From assembly GCA_022702705.1 (NCBI GenBank), contig CM040429.1:7387419-7451418 (forward strand): a stretch of 64,000 nt of DNA, written 5' to 3'. This document shows positions 47,101 to 54,996 of the stretch, in pieces. Made by a program: the position numbers and the translations under genes. The notes under the pieces were generated by a model, which saw only the letters and a program-made list of their open reading frames with translations, made no database searches and was not told where the DNA came from. Positions within the stretch are counted from its first letter, which is position 1, and each line of letters opens with the position of its first letter. The DNA comes from Papilionanthe hookeriana x Papilionanthe teres (lineage: Eukaryota; Streptophyta; Magnoliopsida; Asparagales; Orchidaceae).

Positions 47101-49077
47101 ATGAAACTGGACTATTGAAAGCTTGAAAAGCTGATCCTGTAGCAATGCCAGAGAAACTGATCATTTTTCAACGCCTTTCGAAAGTGATCTAATTAGGGAA
47201 AATATTTATATTAATTTCCTCCCTATACATGCACTCCATATTTGATTAAAAATTAGATTGGACGACAAAATATTACCCGGTAAGCGTCAAACCACTAAAT
47301 TTTTCATATTAGATGGTGCTCCTACGATAAATATAATATATAAATTGATGTCAATAAGATAAAAAGTCGTATGGTATAATTGAATGTGAAGAGTTTTCTT
47401 CAATAGTTATCTTGGAATTAAAAATTGTAAGATGACTTAATAATGAAAATTGTATACAACAAAAATCATGTTGTTTCATTTCCCGTTATATTATTGTAAT
47501 TTTAGATGCATGAGTATTCACTAAATTGTTGATGACCCCAATAATTTAAACTAATTTTTTCATATATATATAAGTCTTAGGCTATAAAATGAGTGAAAGA
47601 AGAGAAAATGTTTATAAAAGATGTGGCAAAACTATAAAAAGATAATTACGTTCATAACTACTTTACTTTTAAGCTGATATAAATTTATTAGTTAGCAACT
47701 CTTCCAAGAATGAAAATTAATTTTGACAATTGTCACTAGTAATTAAAATTGAATTCATTGTCCAACCGTCTGTTCTCACATTGAAAATTTCAAAGCCCCG
47801 AACCAGGTCAAGCCACTATTTTTACTAAGATATCTAGTAACATAGGCACCATGTAATTCTAAATTTAGAAAATCTCTCAAAGAGGAATAAAAAAAAACAA
47901 AGATGATCAATCTTAATTAAATAATCATCTTACTAAACATAGATGAGTTATTATTTAATCTTGCTAAAGTCCACCAAAATCCTTTGAAGTAGTATGCTCG
48001 TCTTTTATATTATTACAATCCATCAACCTTAACATGCATTTTATGTATAATGACAGACTGCTCAAAATATCAACCAGTTTAACCTTAATCCAAACATGAT
48101 ATTTAAGGACACAATTGCAAGAACTCAACTAATTAGCATTTTTAAGTCCAAATTTCTTCTAAGAAATAAAATATTTCAAAGTTTACTGATTAAAACACAA
48201 TACAAACTCTTTTGGAACCAGATAATTTCTCCAATATCAAAGACTTTGCACAACAATATAAAAATTCACAATCAAAGTTTTAATATTTTTATTTTGGCTT
48301 AGATTAATTTCACCCAGAAAAATGCATTTAGATGTCCATCCCACTTAACATTACTCTAATGCAAACTAAATTGACATAGTTAAAGGATCATTTTGACTCT
48401 TACCTCTAGAAAAATAAATTTGTAGAAATTACACCAGAAAACATTACCTGCATGCTACTTGACAGAATGTTTGTCTGACTTCCCTCTTCAGTTTCCCAAG
48501 TTTCTTCCTATTATTAAAAGCTGCAATAAGGCAAAATCGCATAACTCCAGAGCAATTTTCCTATTTCTCAAGGTTACCTGAAAAAGTTTCTCCAGATGCT
48601 CCATAAGGGTCTTCTCCTCAAGTTCCACATAAACAGCTAAATGCGGCTCAAAACAGGAGGAAATTATACCGTGGAAGTTAAACTGTAAAGTCACAAATAT
48701 ATGAAGATAATAATGTATGTAATATGTATAGATAATGACCAAGGAAAATGCAAGAATTATTAAAAGCAACTAACCCCGGCACCAGGCACGGAAGAGTCTT
48801 TATTCTTGTCCTTCTACACAAAATAAGAAAAATCAGACCAACTACAATAAAAACTAGCCCAAATATGAAAATATTTGGTACATACTAGCTCCATTCCACC
48901 TCCATCATGCATGGCGAGCTTTTTTTCATATTTTCTCCTGATATCCGAGACAATTTGATTTTTTTTTTTAGCCTCATCCAATTCTTCATCACTCCCAAAA
49001 TCTTTTTCTCGAGAAGTTTTATTTTCTCCAAATTTGTCAGCTAACTCTTCCTCAAACTCAAGGGTCCTCTGTAGTGC
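20049..49077 (-). CDS. VPS53: VPS53, GARP/EARP tethering complex subunit, C-terminal 538 residues
   Basis: VPS53 is a subunit of the Golgi-associated retrograde protein (GARP) complex, which tethers endosome-derived vesicles at the trans-Golgi; the Arabidopsis homologue is linked to heat tolerance (HIT1). Fifteen GT-AG exons on the minus strand (48886-49077, 48775-48813, 48578-48682, 48448-48507, 46661-46738, 41848-41955, 41677-41742, 40997-41074, 40782-40915, 31565-31658, 30567-30644, 30092-30154, 22342-22410, 22174-22269, 20049-20405) join in frame for 1617 nt. Every exon aligns in order with plant VPS53, from ALQRTLEFEEELA to KDGPFRKLFNP-stop, without a break. Plant VPS53 is about 820-830 residues, so roughly 290 N-terminal residues (the CATCHR coiled-coil part) are missing and should lie above 49077; none was found up to 64000. 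Introns range from 70 bp to 9.1 kb, the largest filled by retrotransposons. Confidence 0.95.
20405..21165. repeat. Local direct duplication in the last VPS53 intron
   Basis: The block just upstream of the last exon (about 20407-20510, with GGGTTGGGGTGGCTTTTGTC then AGCCTAAATTT) recurs at about 21052-21165 (GGGTTGGGGTGGGGCTCTTG then TCAGCCTACTTT). Order and spacing agree over roughly 100 bp. MITE copy 4 lies between the two copies and copy 5 just beyond the second. Confidence 0.75.
20813..21048. mobile_element. Long-TIR MITE copy 4 (VPS53 last intron)
   Basis: Begins GGGGCATTTAAGTACATACC and ends TATGTAAATCTTCC. It includes a T-homopolymer of 18 or so bases in the left half. Confidence 0.78.
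21178..21428. mobile_element. Long-TIR MITE copy 5 (VPS53 last intron)
   Basis: Begins GGGAGCATTTACATATATAT and ends TATGTAAAGCTTCC. The inner arms CATATCTAACAG and GTGTTAGATGTGTA are complementary. Confidence 0.82.
22174..22269 (-). CDS. VPS53: VPS53 exon VILSPVDSVANTYRALLPEG...
   Basis: 32 residues ending FQRILELK. Acceptor TATATAG, donor GTATTC. Confidence 0.95.
22342..22410 (-). CDS. VPS53: VPS53 exon STVAAGYSKFVNREMSKAEA...
   Basis: 23 residues ending LLK. Acceptor GACAG, donor GTATGA. It follows a 7.7-kb intron that contains gypsy B. Confidence 0.94.
23026..23276. mobile_element. Long-TIR MITE copy 6 (VPS53 intron)
   Basis: Begins GGGAAATTTACATACATACC and ends GTGTAAATGCC. It belongs to the AAATTTAC subfamily together with copies 7 and 9. 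Confidence 0.8.
24355..25020 (-). repeat. 3' LTR of gypsy B
   Basis: Shares with the right LTR the blocks GGAGTTAACC near the inner/outer end, ATGGTGAGGTGGG, and CAGCTCTAGCAAAG versus CAGCCCTAGCAAGG. The two LTRs have diverged noticeably, so the insertion is not recent. Edges are approximate. Confidence 0.75.
29320..30005 (-). repeat. 5' LTR of gypsy B
   Basis: Ends (plus-strand left side) at ACCAGAGTTAACC and begins at about GCACCCCTGCA on the right. The open frames on both strands here (up to 143 codons) are an effect of the purine/pyrimidine-skewed LTR, not genes. Confidence 0.75.
30092..30154 (-). CDS. VPS53: VPS53 exon MLLDTQAVKTILLDIPNLGK
   Basis: 21 residues, ending in Q. Acceptor TTACAG, donor GTAAAC. 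Only about 85 bp from the gypsy B right LTR. Confidence 0.94.
30289..30531. mobile_element. Long-TIR MITE copy 7 (VPS53 intron)
   Basis: Begins GGGGAAATTTACATACATAG and ends TGTAAATGCCCC. Flanks ATTAACAAA and GTCAACAAA match at 7 of 9 positions, a decayed 9-bp target duplication. Confidence 0.85.
30567..30644 (-). CDS. VPS53: VPS53 exon LAASLGPRFYLNIYKCKHIS...
   Basis: 26 residues ending ETGAQQ. Acceptor CTGCAG, donor GTACTG. Confidence 0.95.
31111..31351. mobile_element. Long-TIR MITE copy 8 (VPS53 intron)
   Basis: Begins CGGGCATTTACATAGATACC and ends ATGTCAATGGTCC. Flanks TTCAAAATA (31102-31110) and TTCAATATA (31352-31360) match at 8 of 9 positions. Confidence 0.88.
31565..31658 (-). CDS. 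VPS53: VPS53 exon YVNGINSILTGSIPTLGSLL...
   Basis: 94 nt ending YFQFFLDK. Acceptor TTGCAG, donor GTAAGC. It lies on the far side of the copia D/E nest from the preceding exon. Confidence 0.95.
32220..32324 (-). repeat. 3' LTR of copia D (105 bp)
   Basis: On the minus strand it starts TGTTGAGAGTTATGTG after the purine tract ATCTTGAAGGAGAT and ends TTTCAATT. It shares the core CATATGCTGAATGAAATAGA with the right LTR. Confidence 0.88.
33112..33126 (+). repeat. G15 homopolymer
   Basis: Fifteen consecutive G in the 5' end region of copia E. Length may be inexact because of sequencing of homopolymers. Confidence 0.85.
35466..35480 (+). repeat. G15 homopolymer in copia E integrase
   Basis: Fifteen consecutive G interrupt the integrase reading frame just upstream of the 363-bp duplication. 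Confidence 0.85.
35621..36343 (+). repeat. 363-bp tandem duplication inside copia E integrase
   Basis: 35621-35983 and 35984-36343 are near-identical direct copies, both beginning GAGATTTCATG and ending GGTCAGAACTCAG. Together they repeat the C-terminal integrase segment (QNLSNALSLDMTQFGHNFW versus QNLSSALSLDMTQFGYKFW). Confidence 0.95.
40250..40369 (-). repeat. 5' LTR of copia D (120 bp)
   Basis: On the minus strand it starts TGTTGAGAGTTATGTG and ends TTTCAATT next to the primer-binding site. Short for a copia LTR. The 15-bp size difference from the left LTR is mostly in its A/T runs. Confidence 0.88.
40532..40585 (-). repeat. Diverged copy of a VPS53 exon end and splice donor
   Basis: Aligns with 40749-40802 (the exon 3' end and its donor) at about 85% identity over 54 bp. 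It keeps a GTAAAG donor after GACCAATCGGA, 217 bp further into the intron. Confidence 0.8.
40630..40749. repeat. Exact 60-bp tandem repeat next to a VPS53 exon
   Basis: Two identical copies (40630-40689 and 40690-40749) starting ACTTTAACGAATCTGAGAAC, about 30 bp from the splice donor of exon 40782-40915. Confidence 0.97.
40782..40915 (-). CDS. VPS53: VPS53 exon DEYSAVITKALLTLVHGIET...
   Basis: 134 nt, acceptor CTGCAG, donor GTAAAG. It ends in phase 2 (VGDQS + GA), which joins G of the next exon across a 9.1-kb intron. A diverged copy of its 3' end and donor lies at 40532-40585. Confidence 0.94.
40997..41074 (-). CDS. VPS53: VPS53 exon SGELAENVSKLIESQYADKV...
   Basis: 26 residues ending DMSEVQ. 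Acceptor ATACAG, donor GTGTTT. The 602-bp intron before it holds a hAT-like MITE. Confidence 0.95.
41120..41152. repeat. (AT)n microsatellite
   Basis: About 33 bases of AT alternation; target of the adjoining hAT-like MITE. Confidence 0.95.
41153..41559. mobile_element. hAT-like MITE with GGGGTGTCAAA ends
   Basis: About 407 bp. The left end GGGGTGTCAAAGTTTG is complementary to the right end CGATTTGACACCC, with TATATATA on both sides, consistent with an 8-bp duplication in the AT repeat. The inside contains scattered inverted CAACCCGAA/TTCGGGTTG blocks. It lies in the VPS53 intron between exons 41677 and 41074. The class is inferred from the TIR and duplication length. Confidence 0.65.
41677..41742 (-). 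CDS. VPS53: VPS53 exon MSDRDERMICYIVNTAEYCH
   Basis: 22 residues, ending in KT. Acceptor CTTCAG, donor GTAAGT. Confidence 0.95.
41848..41955 (-). CDS. VPS53: VPS53 exon VFRKILKAYATKLYAKLPKG...
   Basis: 36 residues ending AAATGMDVQIK. Acceptor AATCAG, donor GTTTTC. Confidence 0.95.
42000..42330. other. Unclassified LTR-like stretch in VPS53 intron
   Basis: AGAGCCCTAGGGCTTATTTC at 42015 resembles the end of a copia-type LTR in minus orientation (its complement has CCCCTATTTATTCAATGAAA). CTCTGAAGTGATTCTCCATT occurs twice (about 42232 and 42311). It cannot be assigned to element F with confidence. Confidence 0.35.
42340..44090 (+). mobile_element. Ty1/copia fragment F, same family as D, opposite strand
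   Basis: Gag SSIVSSVDGIQKLRDIWAKL and KSIQETSIDLERL (42350-42520) are almost the same as D's gag. A zinc knuckle YYNCGGVGHLRMVCP follows at 42820, protease ITDSGPSRHVMGTVIEFSSY at 43193, and integrase blocks SDIWGSCSTSLMNDYQ (43790) and VTFIGFFSPVTLLYLMKNKS (43846) onward to SYTLA (44077). RT and RNase H are absent. Inactivated by stops. Located in the VPS53 intron between exons 46661 and 41955. Confidence 0.85.
44250..44425. repeat. Two-copy imperfect tandem repeat, about 85 bp
   Basis: CTCGCCCCTAACCAATACTT..AATTGTCTGAGGTGGTAGGG is followed by CTCACCCCTAGCCAATAATC..AATTATCTGAGGTGGTCGG. Both contain GATGTAAATTTCA/GATCTAAATTTCA. Confidence 0.8.
44426..46440. other. VPS53 intron DNA, no element recognised
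   Basis: AT-rich. A pyrimidine-rich stretch at 45250-45800 gives an open frame at 45326-45682 without recognisable domains. A CATT(C) run lies near 45890-45915. Confidence 0.4.
46448..46559. mobile_element. Long-TIR MITE copy 9, shortened to 112 bp (VPS53 intron)
   Basis: Only GGG and one arm remain (GGGAACTTTTAATGTGATG, ending GTAAATGACCC), but flanks TATAATTAT and TATAGTTAT (8 of 9) show it was a complete insertion before deletion of its left arm. Confidence 0.78.
46661..46738 (-). CDS. VPS53: VPS53 exon VFLIIRRSLKRCSAL...
   Basis: 26 residues ending QTLFNLFE. Acceptor ATGCAG, donor GTAATA. The 4.7-kb intron after it holds MITE copy 9 and copia F. Confidence 0.95.
46739..48447. other. VPS53 intron, no element recognised
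   Basis: 1.7 kb of AT-rich sequence between two exons. No TIR, LTR or coding motif was identified. Confidence 0.4.
48448..48507 (-). CDS. VPS53: VPS53 exon EETWETEEGSQTNIL...
   Basis: 20 residues ending SSSMQ. Acceptor AATAG, donor GTAATG. Followed by a 1.7-kb intron without a recognised element. Confidence 0.93.
48578..48682 (-). CDS. VPS53: VPS53 exon FNFHGIISSCFEPHL...
   Basis: 35 residues ending EHLEKLFQ. Acceptor TTTACAG, donor GTAACC. One of the most conserved blocks of the family. Confidence 0.95.
48775..48813 (-). CDS. VPS53: VPS53 13-residue micro-exon
   Basis: Encodes KDKNKDSSVPGAG between acceptor TGTGTAG and donor GTTAGT. It matches the conserved K/D-rich SVPGAG segment that precedes the FNF(H/R)GI block. 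Confidence 0.88.
48886..49077 (-). CDS. VPS53: VPS53 exon encoding ALQRTLEFEEEL...GGGMEL
   Basis: 64 residues, acceptor TACAG, donor GTATGT. It includes the acidic, charged stretch with VSDIRRKYEKKLAMHDGG. It is the most 5' VPS53 exon found in the window. Confidence 0.92.
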
Positions 49078-49156
49078 CTGTATTTACAGACGAAGAATAA
49101 ATCACAGTGCTATTGTTCACCTGGACAACAATTCTGCCATAAAATAAATATAAAAA

Positions 49157-49397
49157 GGAGCATTTACATGCATACCACCCAATTGCTATGTATTTACACA
49201 TCTAACACCTGAACTTACTTTTTATATTTATTCCACCCAAATATTTTCTATCACATAAAAAATACCACTATTTGAACTTTTAAAAAGTGAAATACACATT
49301 TTCATGCATAGGTAAGGTGATTTATATATAAAAATTGAAGTTTAGGTGTCAAATATGTAAATATATAGAAATTATGCGGCATGTTCATATATCTTCC
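49157..49397. mobile_element. Long-TIR MITE copy 10 with exact 9-bp duplication
   Basis: 241 bp, begins GGAGCATTTACATGCATACC and ends CATATATCTTCC. It is flanked by an exact ATATAAAAA duplication (49148-49156 and 49398-49406). The arms pair over about 70 bp. The 9-bp duplication and long arms point to a Mutator-type (MULE) non-autonomous family. It lies about 80 bp upstream of the first VPS53 exon seen. Confidence 0.92.
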
Positions 49398-49529
49398 ATA
49401 TAAAAATATTCCCATCTATGCAACAGCAAAAAAAAAAAAAACAAAATAAACAAAAATAAAAACCATGAAATATTCAAGTTAAACCATGTGTATTATTCTA
49501 ACTTTGAGATTGCACTCACTAGCGAACAT

Positions 49530-50420
49530 TGAACCTAATATGGAGCATGATGCGGGGCTTACATGGCTCACATGTGTCTGAACCAGCTGAAGGAAACTGG
49601 AACAGTTTAGCAAGGGTGAGCAGGGGCCAGCCGACTAGCCCTAGCTTGGGTTAGGGCTGCCCTGCCCAACGGGGAGGTGTCTCCCACCCTCCTATTAATC
49701 TTCTACCATATATATATGTATTTTCCATGTGTTAAGGTTTTAGTTTTAATTTTTAAGACTTATGCCATTGGCGTCATTTTTCCTTGTTAAGAGCTGTATC
49801 CGAGAACAGGCGGTACTCCGACTTTATCTTGCTCCAAGACGGTGATTACCTTTGTATTCTTCTTTTTTCTCCCCTCCGTCTGCTTACTATCGCCCCTTCC
49901 CAGCGCCCCTAACTGTTGTCACTCCCTTAATTCCTGCTGTAACCCTTCTACCAGCCTTCCTGTTATAAATTCTAACCCTCTACCAAACTTCCCTCGCTGT
50001 CGTAACCCTTCCACCAGCCTTTCGCCCTGCCTCAACCCAACTAACATAATTCCTCCCTGCTGTAATCCCTCTACCAGCCTTCCTCCCTATCGTAACTCCC
50101 CCCCTACCTGCCATCATCCATCCATGCAAAACCCCCAAATCGCCAGCCTTCCTCCCTCCCCACGGCTACCCAATGAACGGCCTTCCACCATCCACCTACT
50201 CAACCCACTCAACAGATTACCTGTTTGCTATCTCCCACCCTACAATCCTCCATAACCCTTGCTTCACCTCAAACCACAGCACCACCTATCCGACCTACGC
50301 TCTAGTTTTGTGTGTCCTTGTCTCCCTATATTTAGATGTCATGGTCATAATCACTTTTGAATTGTAGCAATAATATTCACACTTTCGTTGCTATTTGGGT
50401 TAACTCCGGTATCAATATAG
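49530..50420 (+). repeat. 5' LTR of gypsy C
   Basis: Contains GGGGCTTACATGGCTCAC near the start, TATATATATGTATTTTCC, GAGAACAGGCGGTACTCCGA (about 49802) and a pyrimidine-rich minisatellite, ending TTGGGTTAACTCCGGTATCA. The 137-codon proline-rich frame at 49842-50255 is a by-product of that composition. Confidence 0.75.
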
Positions 50421-52439
50421 ATCAGAGCTAGTCTAACCACAGTACTATTCTACGGTTTCATAGCATTCGCCATACCCAAACCATCTCCACTCCAAAATTT
50501 TTCTTTCCTATCCTCAAATACCCTCTTCAACTTCCACAAACCCAAACCCTAATCATGCCACCAAGAAACACATGCCCGAGCCTACCTGAGAATAAATACA
50601 ATGAGATCTATCGACTACATCAAAGGCTCATGAACATTTATGACGGGACCCAAAGGAAATTACCCTTGATCATGATAGGAGAGTCTAAGAGGAGAAAGAG
50701 ATGAGAATTGAAACCGCTTTCACAGGGAAGACTTCAGTGATGAGGAGGACAGACCATGTTTCAGAATTTAGTACCATAAGAGGCCAATAAAGGAGACAAT
50801 ATATGAAAGACACAAATTTTAGAATAAGGGTGGACCTACTGAAATTCAATGAAGATATTGATCCCAACGGTTTCATCAAATGAATATAATCAGTGGAGAG
50901 AATATTCGAGTATAAAGAAATGTCAAAGGAAAAAAGGGTGAAACTTGCAGTCAGCAAGATGAAAAAGAGCGCCTATTTGTATTAAAAAATTTACAGACAC
51001 AAAGAAAAAGAGAGGGCGGTGACAAAATTAACAGATGTAAGAAATGATGGAGATAGGGAGAAAATATCTACGGCCTTATTACCGCTATGATATGTTTATG
51101 AGACTCCACCTGCAGCAGAGAAACCTATCAGTGGAGGAGTTCACAACTCAGTTTGACCAGTTGCAGATGAAACATGAGTTGGTCGAGCTAGAGGAACTTA
51201 ACATAGCATGATATCTGGGGGGGCTGAAGCCATCTATCAGCAACAGTGTAGCTATAGCCTTATTGGTCACTGAGAGATTGTCTAAATCTTAGCATTAAAA
51301 GTGAAAAGATAGTAAAAACAGACTAGACAACCACCACCAGTCAGACGACCACCCGCAGTTGGAAACATCAGCAGGAGCACTCTTCAAGGAGTTGAGGAGA
51401 CTAGTTACAATAATGACAAAAGCTACCCAAAGTAACAAGAAGCCTGAGAAGAGTAGCACACCAACTATAGCCCCAAACAAAAAATGCTTCAGATGTCATG
51501 GATTTAGGCACAGCCGAGTTGTGCCATTTACTGAGCAAGGTGAAGTGGAGGAGGTTAGAGACGAAGAGGTGGATGAAGAACAGGGTGAGCTGTGTAATGA
51601 GGGTGAGATGCTCATTGTTTGACGGGTCCTACAAACTGAGGATATGAGGGAGCCGCAGTGACTTCGCTACAACATATTCTACACTAGTTGCATTGTGAAT
51701 GAAAAGGTATGCAGTTTCATCATCGATGGAGGGAGCAATAAGAACGTGGCATCAACACAGATTGAGAAGAAATTGAGCCTCATGACTCAGAGGCATTCTC
51801 GACCGAATTTTCTGACGTGGCTGCAAAAGGAGAACAGGGCCATCATTAACAGGTCTCTAGAAAATTTTTCGATTGGAAGCCAGCTGTAGAATCGATATGG
51901 TGTGACGTGGTGCGAATGGATGTCTGCCATCTTTGCCAAGGAGGCTATGACAGTATGACTGCAATACTCGACATGATGGGTACGGAACACCTATTCCACC
52001 AAATAGGGAAAGCATATCATCCTTCAACCTTTTACAGAATCCAGGATCAAAAATACCCTTGCTAGTCGAGAAGCATTAGTGGGATCAATTTTGGCGACGA
52101 TAGAGGATGATAAGACTGAAACATTGATTCCGGTCATGGCGCAACCACGATAGAGAGAATTTCAGGTCATCACGATCGATACCTTACCGCCATGGTAACC
52201 ACAGTACAGGGAGGATCAGGTTACTCTTACTTCAGATCAGGCTGAGCCAACAGTAGGTTTCTTTGGCAGGATTCAGCAAAAAATACGGGACAAGAAGTCA
52301 CAATTCAGTTTAGTAGTGTACCCAAAAGGTTAGAATGATATGAATGTATGCTCAGAAGCGAAAAAAAATCTAGTGTTCTAGGAGCCAAGGCAGTGTCATC
52401 AGTAGAATCCAGGAGCTTTAAGGAATGAGGTGAAGCTCC

Positions 52440-53343
52440 CCCCAATCTCATGGGGCTCACCTGGGGTTGAACCAATTTAGCTAGGGTAAGTAGGGGTCAA
52501 TCGGCCCTAGCTCGGGTTAAAGTTGCCACCAAATGGTGAGGGGTCTCTCCCCCTCCTATTTATCTTCTACTATATATGTAATTTTCGTGTGTTAGGGATT
52601 CAATTTTAGTTTTTGAGATTTCTATCGTCGGCATCATTTTGCCTTCTTAAGGGTTGTATTTGAGGACAAGCGGTGCTCCGATTGTATCCTGCTCCATACT
52701 TTCTTTCCCTCTCCCCTCTGTCTGCTTACTGTCGCCCCTTCCCTGCACCCCTACCCAGTTGTTGCTCCCTTATTTCTTATTAACCCATATACTAGCCTTC
52801 CTCCCTATCGTAACCCCTCTACTAGACTTCCTCCCTGTCGCAACCCTTCAACTAGCCTTTCTCTTTGCTGCAACCCCACTACAAGACTTCCTCCATGTCG
52901 TAACCCTTCAACCAGGGTTTCTCCCTGTCGCAACCCCTACAAAACTTCCTCCAAGCTGTAATCCCTCTACCAGCCTTCCTCTCTACTATAAATCCAACTC
53001 CCCCCACCCCCCCCTCCCCCCCCCCCCCGCCCCACACTTGCCATCATTCATCCCTGCAACAACCCCAAGCTGTCAGCCTTCCACCCTCCCTACGACTACC
53101 CAACAGGCAGCCTTCCTCCATCCACCTGCTCAGCCCACTCAACTGATTGCCTGTTTGTTGTCCTTCCACCCTACATGCCTCTATAACCCTTGCTTCCCCT
53201 CAAACTGCAACACCACCTCTCCGACCTACGCCTTAGTTTTGTGTCATTTTCTTATTTTCAGATGTCTTGGTCTTAATACCGTTTGAATTTGAACAATAAT
53301 ATTTGAACTTCCGTTGCTATTTGGGATTACTCCGGTATTAAGT
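52440..53343 (+). repeat. 3' LTR of gypsy C
   Basis: Same order as the left LTR: GGGGCTCACCTGG, TATATATGTAATTTTCG, GAGGACAAGCGGTGCTCCGA (about 52661), 30-bp pyrimidine units (about 52790-52990), end TTGGGATTACTCCGGTATTA. Clearly diverged from the left LTR, so the insertion is old. A C-rich run lies near 53000-53030. Confidence 0.75.
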
Positions 53344-53379
53344 TATTTCATAAATTTTGGCCTAAATTCTCTAGTAAAT

Positions 53380-54760
53380 TGCAAACCTTATGATAACCAT
53401 CAACTTTTCTCATATAGGCTAGAGTTCCTAAATTTCGCAGTCAGAAAAAAAAAAGTTTCATTAATTCCCCACTTGAAAATGATTTCACCAGTCATTTAGT
53501 AAAAACATCTTCCAACTTCTCCTTGATCAAGTGTATGCAAATTTCAACATGCTTTGTTTTGCCATGTTGTCAAGGTTGGAACTTCATAGAGCCAATTGAT
53601 TCTTAGTTCATCTAGAATGATCTTTAGCCATAATAAATCACAAATTCCTTGGGTCATAGTCAAGAATTCAGACTCAACACTAGACCAAGCTGCATAATCA
53701 CATAGTGTGAGTTCATTATTCATTTTTAATGGAACTCATTTAATCAGATTGCCTTTTAAGTAAATATAGGACCTACATGATAGCAACTTCTAGGTGTGGC
53801 TATCTTGAATCATGTGATAGCCCAAACTTTGACCCATCAATATCATCCCCTTTAGCCTAATGGCCTCACAATTTTTCCCCATTGGTGAAACTTCCCGAAA
53901 AGCCACCCATCTTAGGAGTGCTTCAACATGAGCACGCTTAACATTGAAGTTTCAATCAAAAGTCCACAGTTACACCAAAAGGCAGCTCAATGTTTATGAG
54001 TTCGACTTCAATATACTTAATATGTTTCATAATCTCCCCTCAATTAAGCAGCCAATCTCCTCGTCAGTGCTCTATACCCAAAATCATCCACTAGATAAAT
54101 AGGACACTAGAGATGACCCACACAGATTCAAGAGATAGCTCCCACCATGTAGCACTTTGTCCCATCCCAATGGTGTAACTTCCAAGGAGGTGACCCATCA
54201 TAGGAGTTCTCCAGCACGAGCTTTGGAGTTATTATCAAAATTCTACCATTACAACTAATGGTGTCTTGATGTTTAAGAGTTTGGATTCATTCTACTTAAG
54301 AGGATTCAAAGATCATGCATAACAAATTGATCATGCCAACTAACTATGCAATGTCTAGTTGGGTATAAGCAAGGAAGATGAGTTTCACTACCAATCTCCA
54401 CTATATCTCCTTATCAATTTTTATGTTTTCCTTTGCTTCCCTCAATTTCTAATTTGGCTCAATGGGCGTTGTGGAATTTCAATTTCCTTCAAGATCTGTG
54501 TCACATACTTTTATTATGACACAAGGAACCATGCTTTGAGTATGAGAATTTAAATCCAAGAAAATACTTCAGTCTTCCGAGCTCTTTTAACCTGATATTC
54601 CTTCATTAAAAAACTATCTCAAATTTTGCGGTTCTTCCTCATCATTTCTAATCATAAAGATGCCATTATCATACCCTAAGAGTGCTATCGTTCCCTCTGT
54701 GACTTAATGTTGATGAAAGAATATGATATCAATGAATTTGTCTACAGCCTCTTCCCTTCA
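53380..54760 (-). mobile_element. Ty1/copia relic G (RT C-terminus and RNase H)
   Basis: On the minus strand, ELGRLKYFLGFKFSYSKHG (about 54590-54530) matches the copia RT block (DLGRLKYFLGIE). Further on, WSSVESEFLTMTQGICDLLW (about 53690-53630) and VEICIHLIKEKLEDVF (about 53560-53510) match the RNase H block. Between them, 53790-54000 and 54100-54310 are diverged direct copies of each other. Heavily mutated. Confidence 0.75.
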
Positions 54761-54996
54761 TTACCAACACCAAGCCTTTGAAATAAGCTATATATAGCTA
54801 TTTTAGGCCATATATACAAGCTTCTTAAATCTACACACTTTATTAAATGTTCTAGTCCCTTCAAATCCTGACAAAAAAGTTCATGCGATTTGTTCTGGCT
54901 CCACAAGTAGGAAGCCTTCTGTCCACATCCTACTGTTGAAGTAGTCAACTTAGGTGGGTTGTAAGAAAAAGTGTGATTCTTCATAGTGCTCACTTA

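Larger units (their letters stand above)
49530..53343 (+). mobile_element. Ty3/gypsy retrotransposon C, pol-deleted
   Basis: Plus strand. Two LTRs flank an internal region of about 2 kb. Internal: gag blocks SVEEFTTQF and KPSISNSVAIALL (about 51130-51260), a linker with NKKPEKSSTPTIAPNKKCFR and CHGFRHSR zinc-knuckle remnant (51450-51520), and an aspartic protease block CSFIIDGGSNKNVAST (51710-51750). No RT, RNase H or integrase remains. The primer-binding region near 50420 (CTCCGGTATCAATATAGATC) and the LTR content relate it to elements A and B. It lies upstream of the first VPS53 exon seen, probably in an intron, in the orientation opposite to the gene. Confidence 0.82.

Noticed and set aside
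49842..50255. 137-codon proline-rich open frame
   Set aside because: It is the matching segment of the 5' LTR of gypsy C.
52654..53286. 210-codon plus-strand open frame, the longest in the window
   Set aside because: It lies wholly in the 3' LTR of gypsy C. The Pro/Ser/Thr-rich translation comes from the pyrimidine-rich minisatellite and shows no domain.
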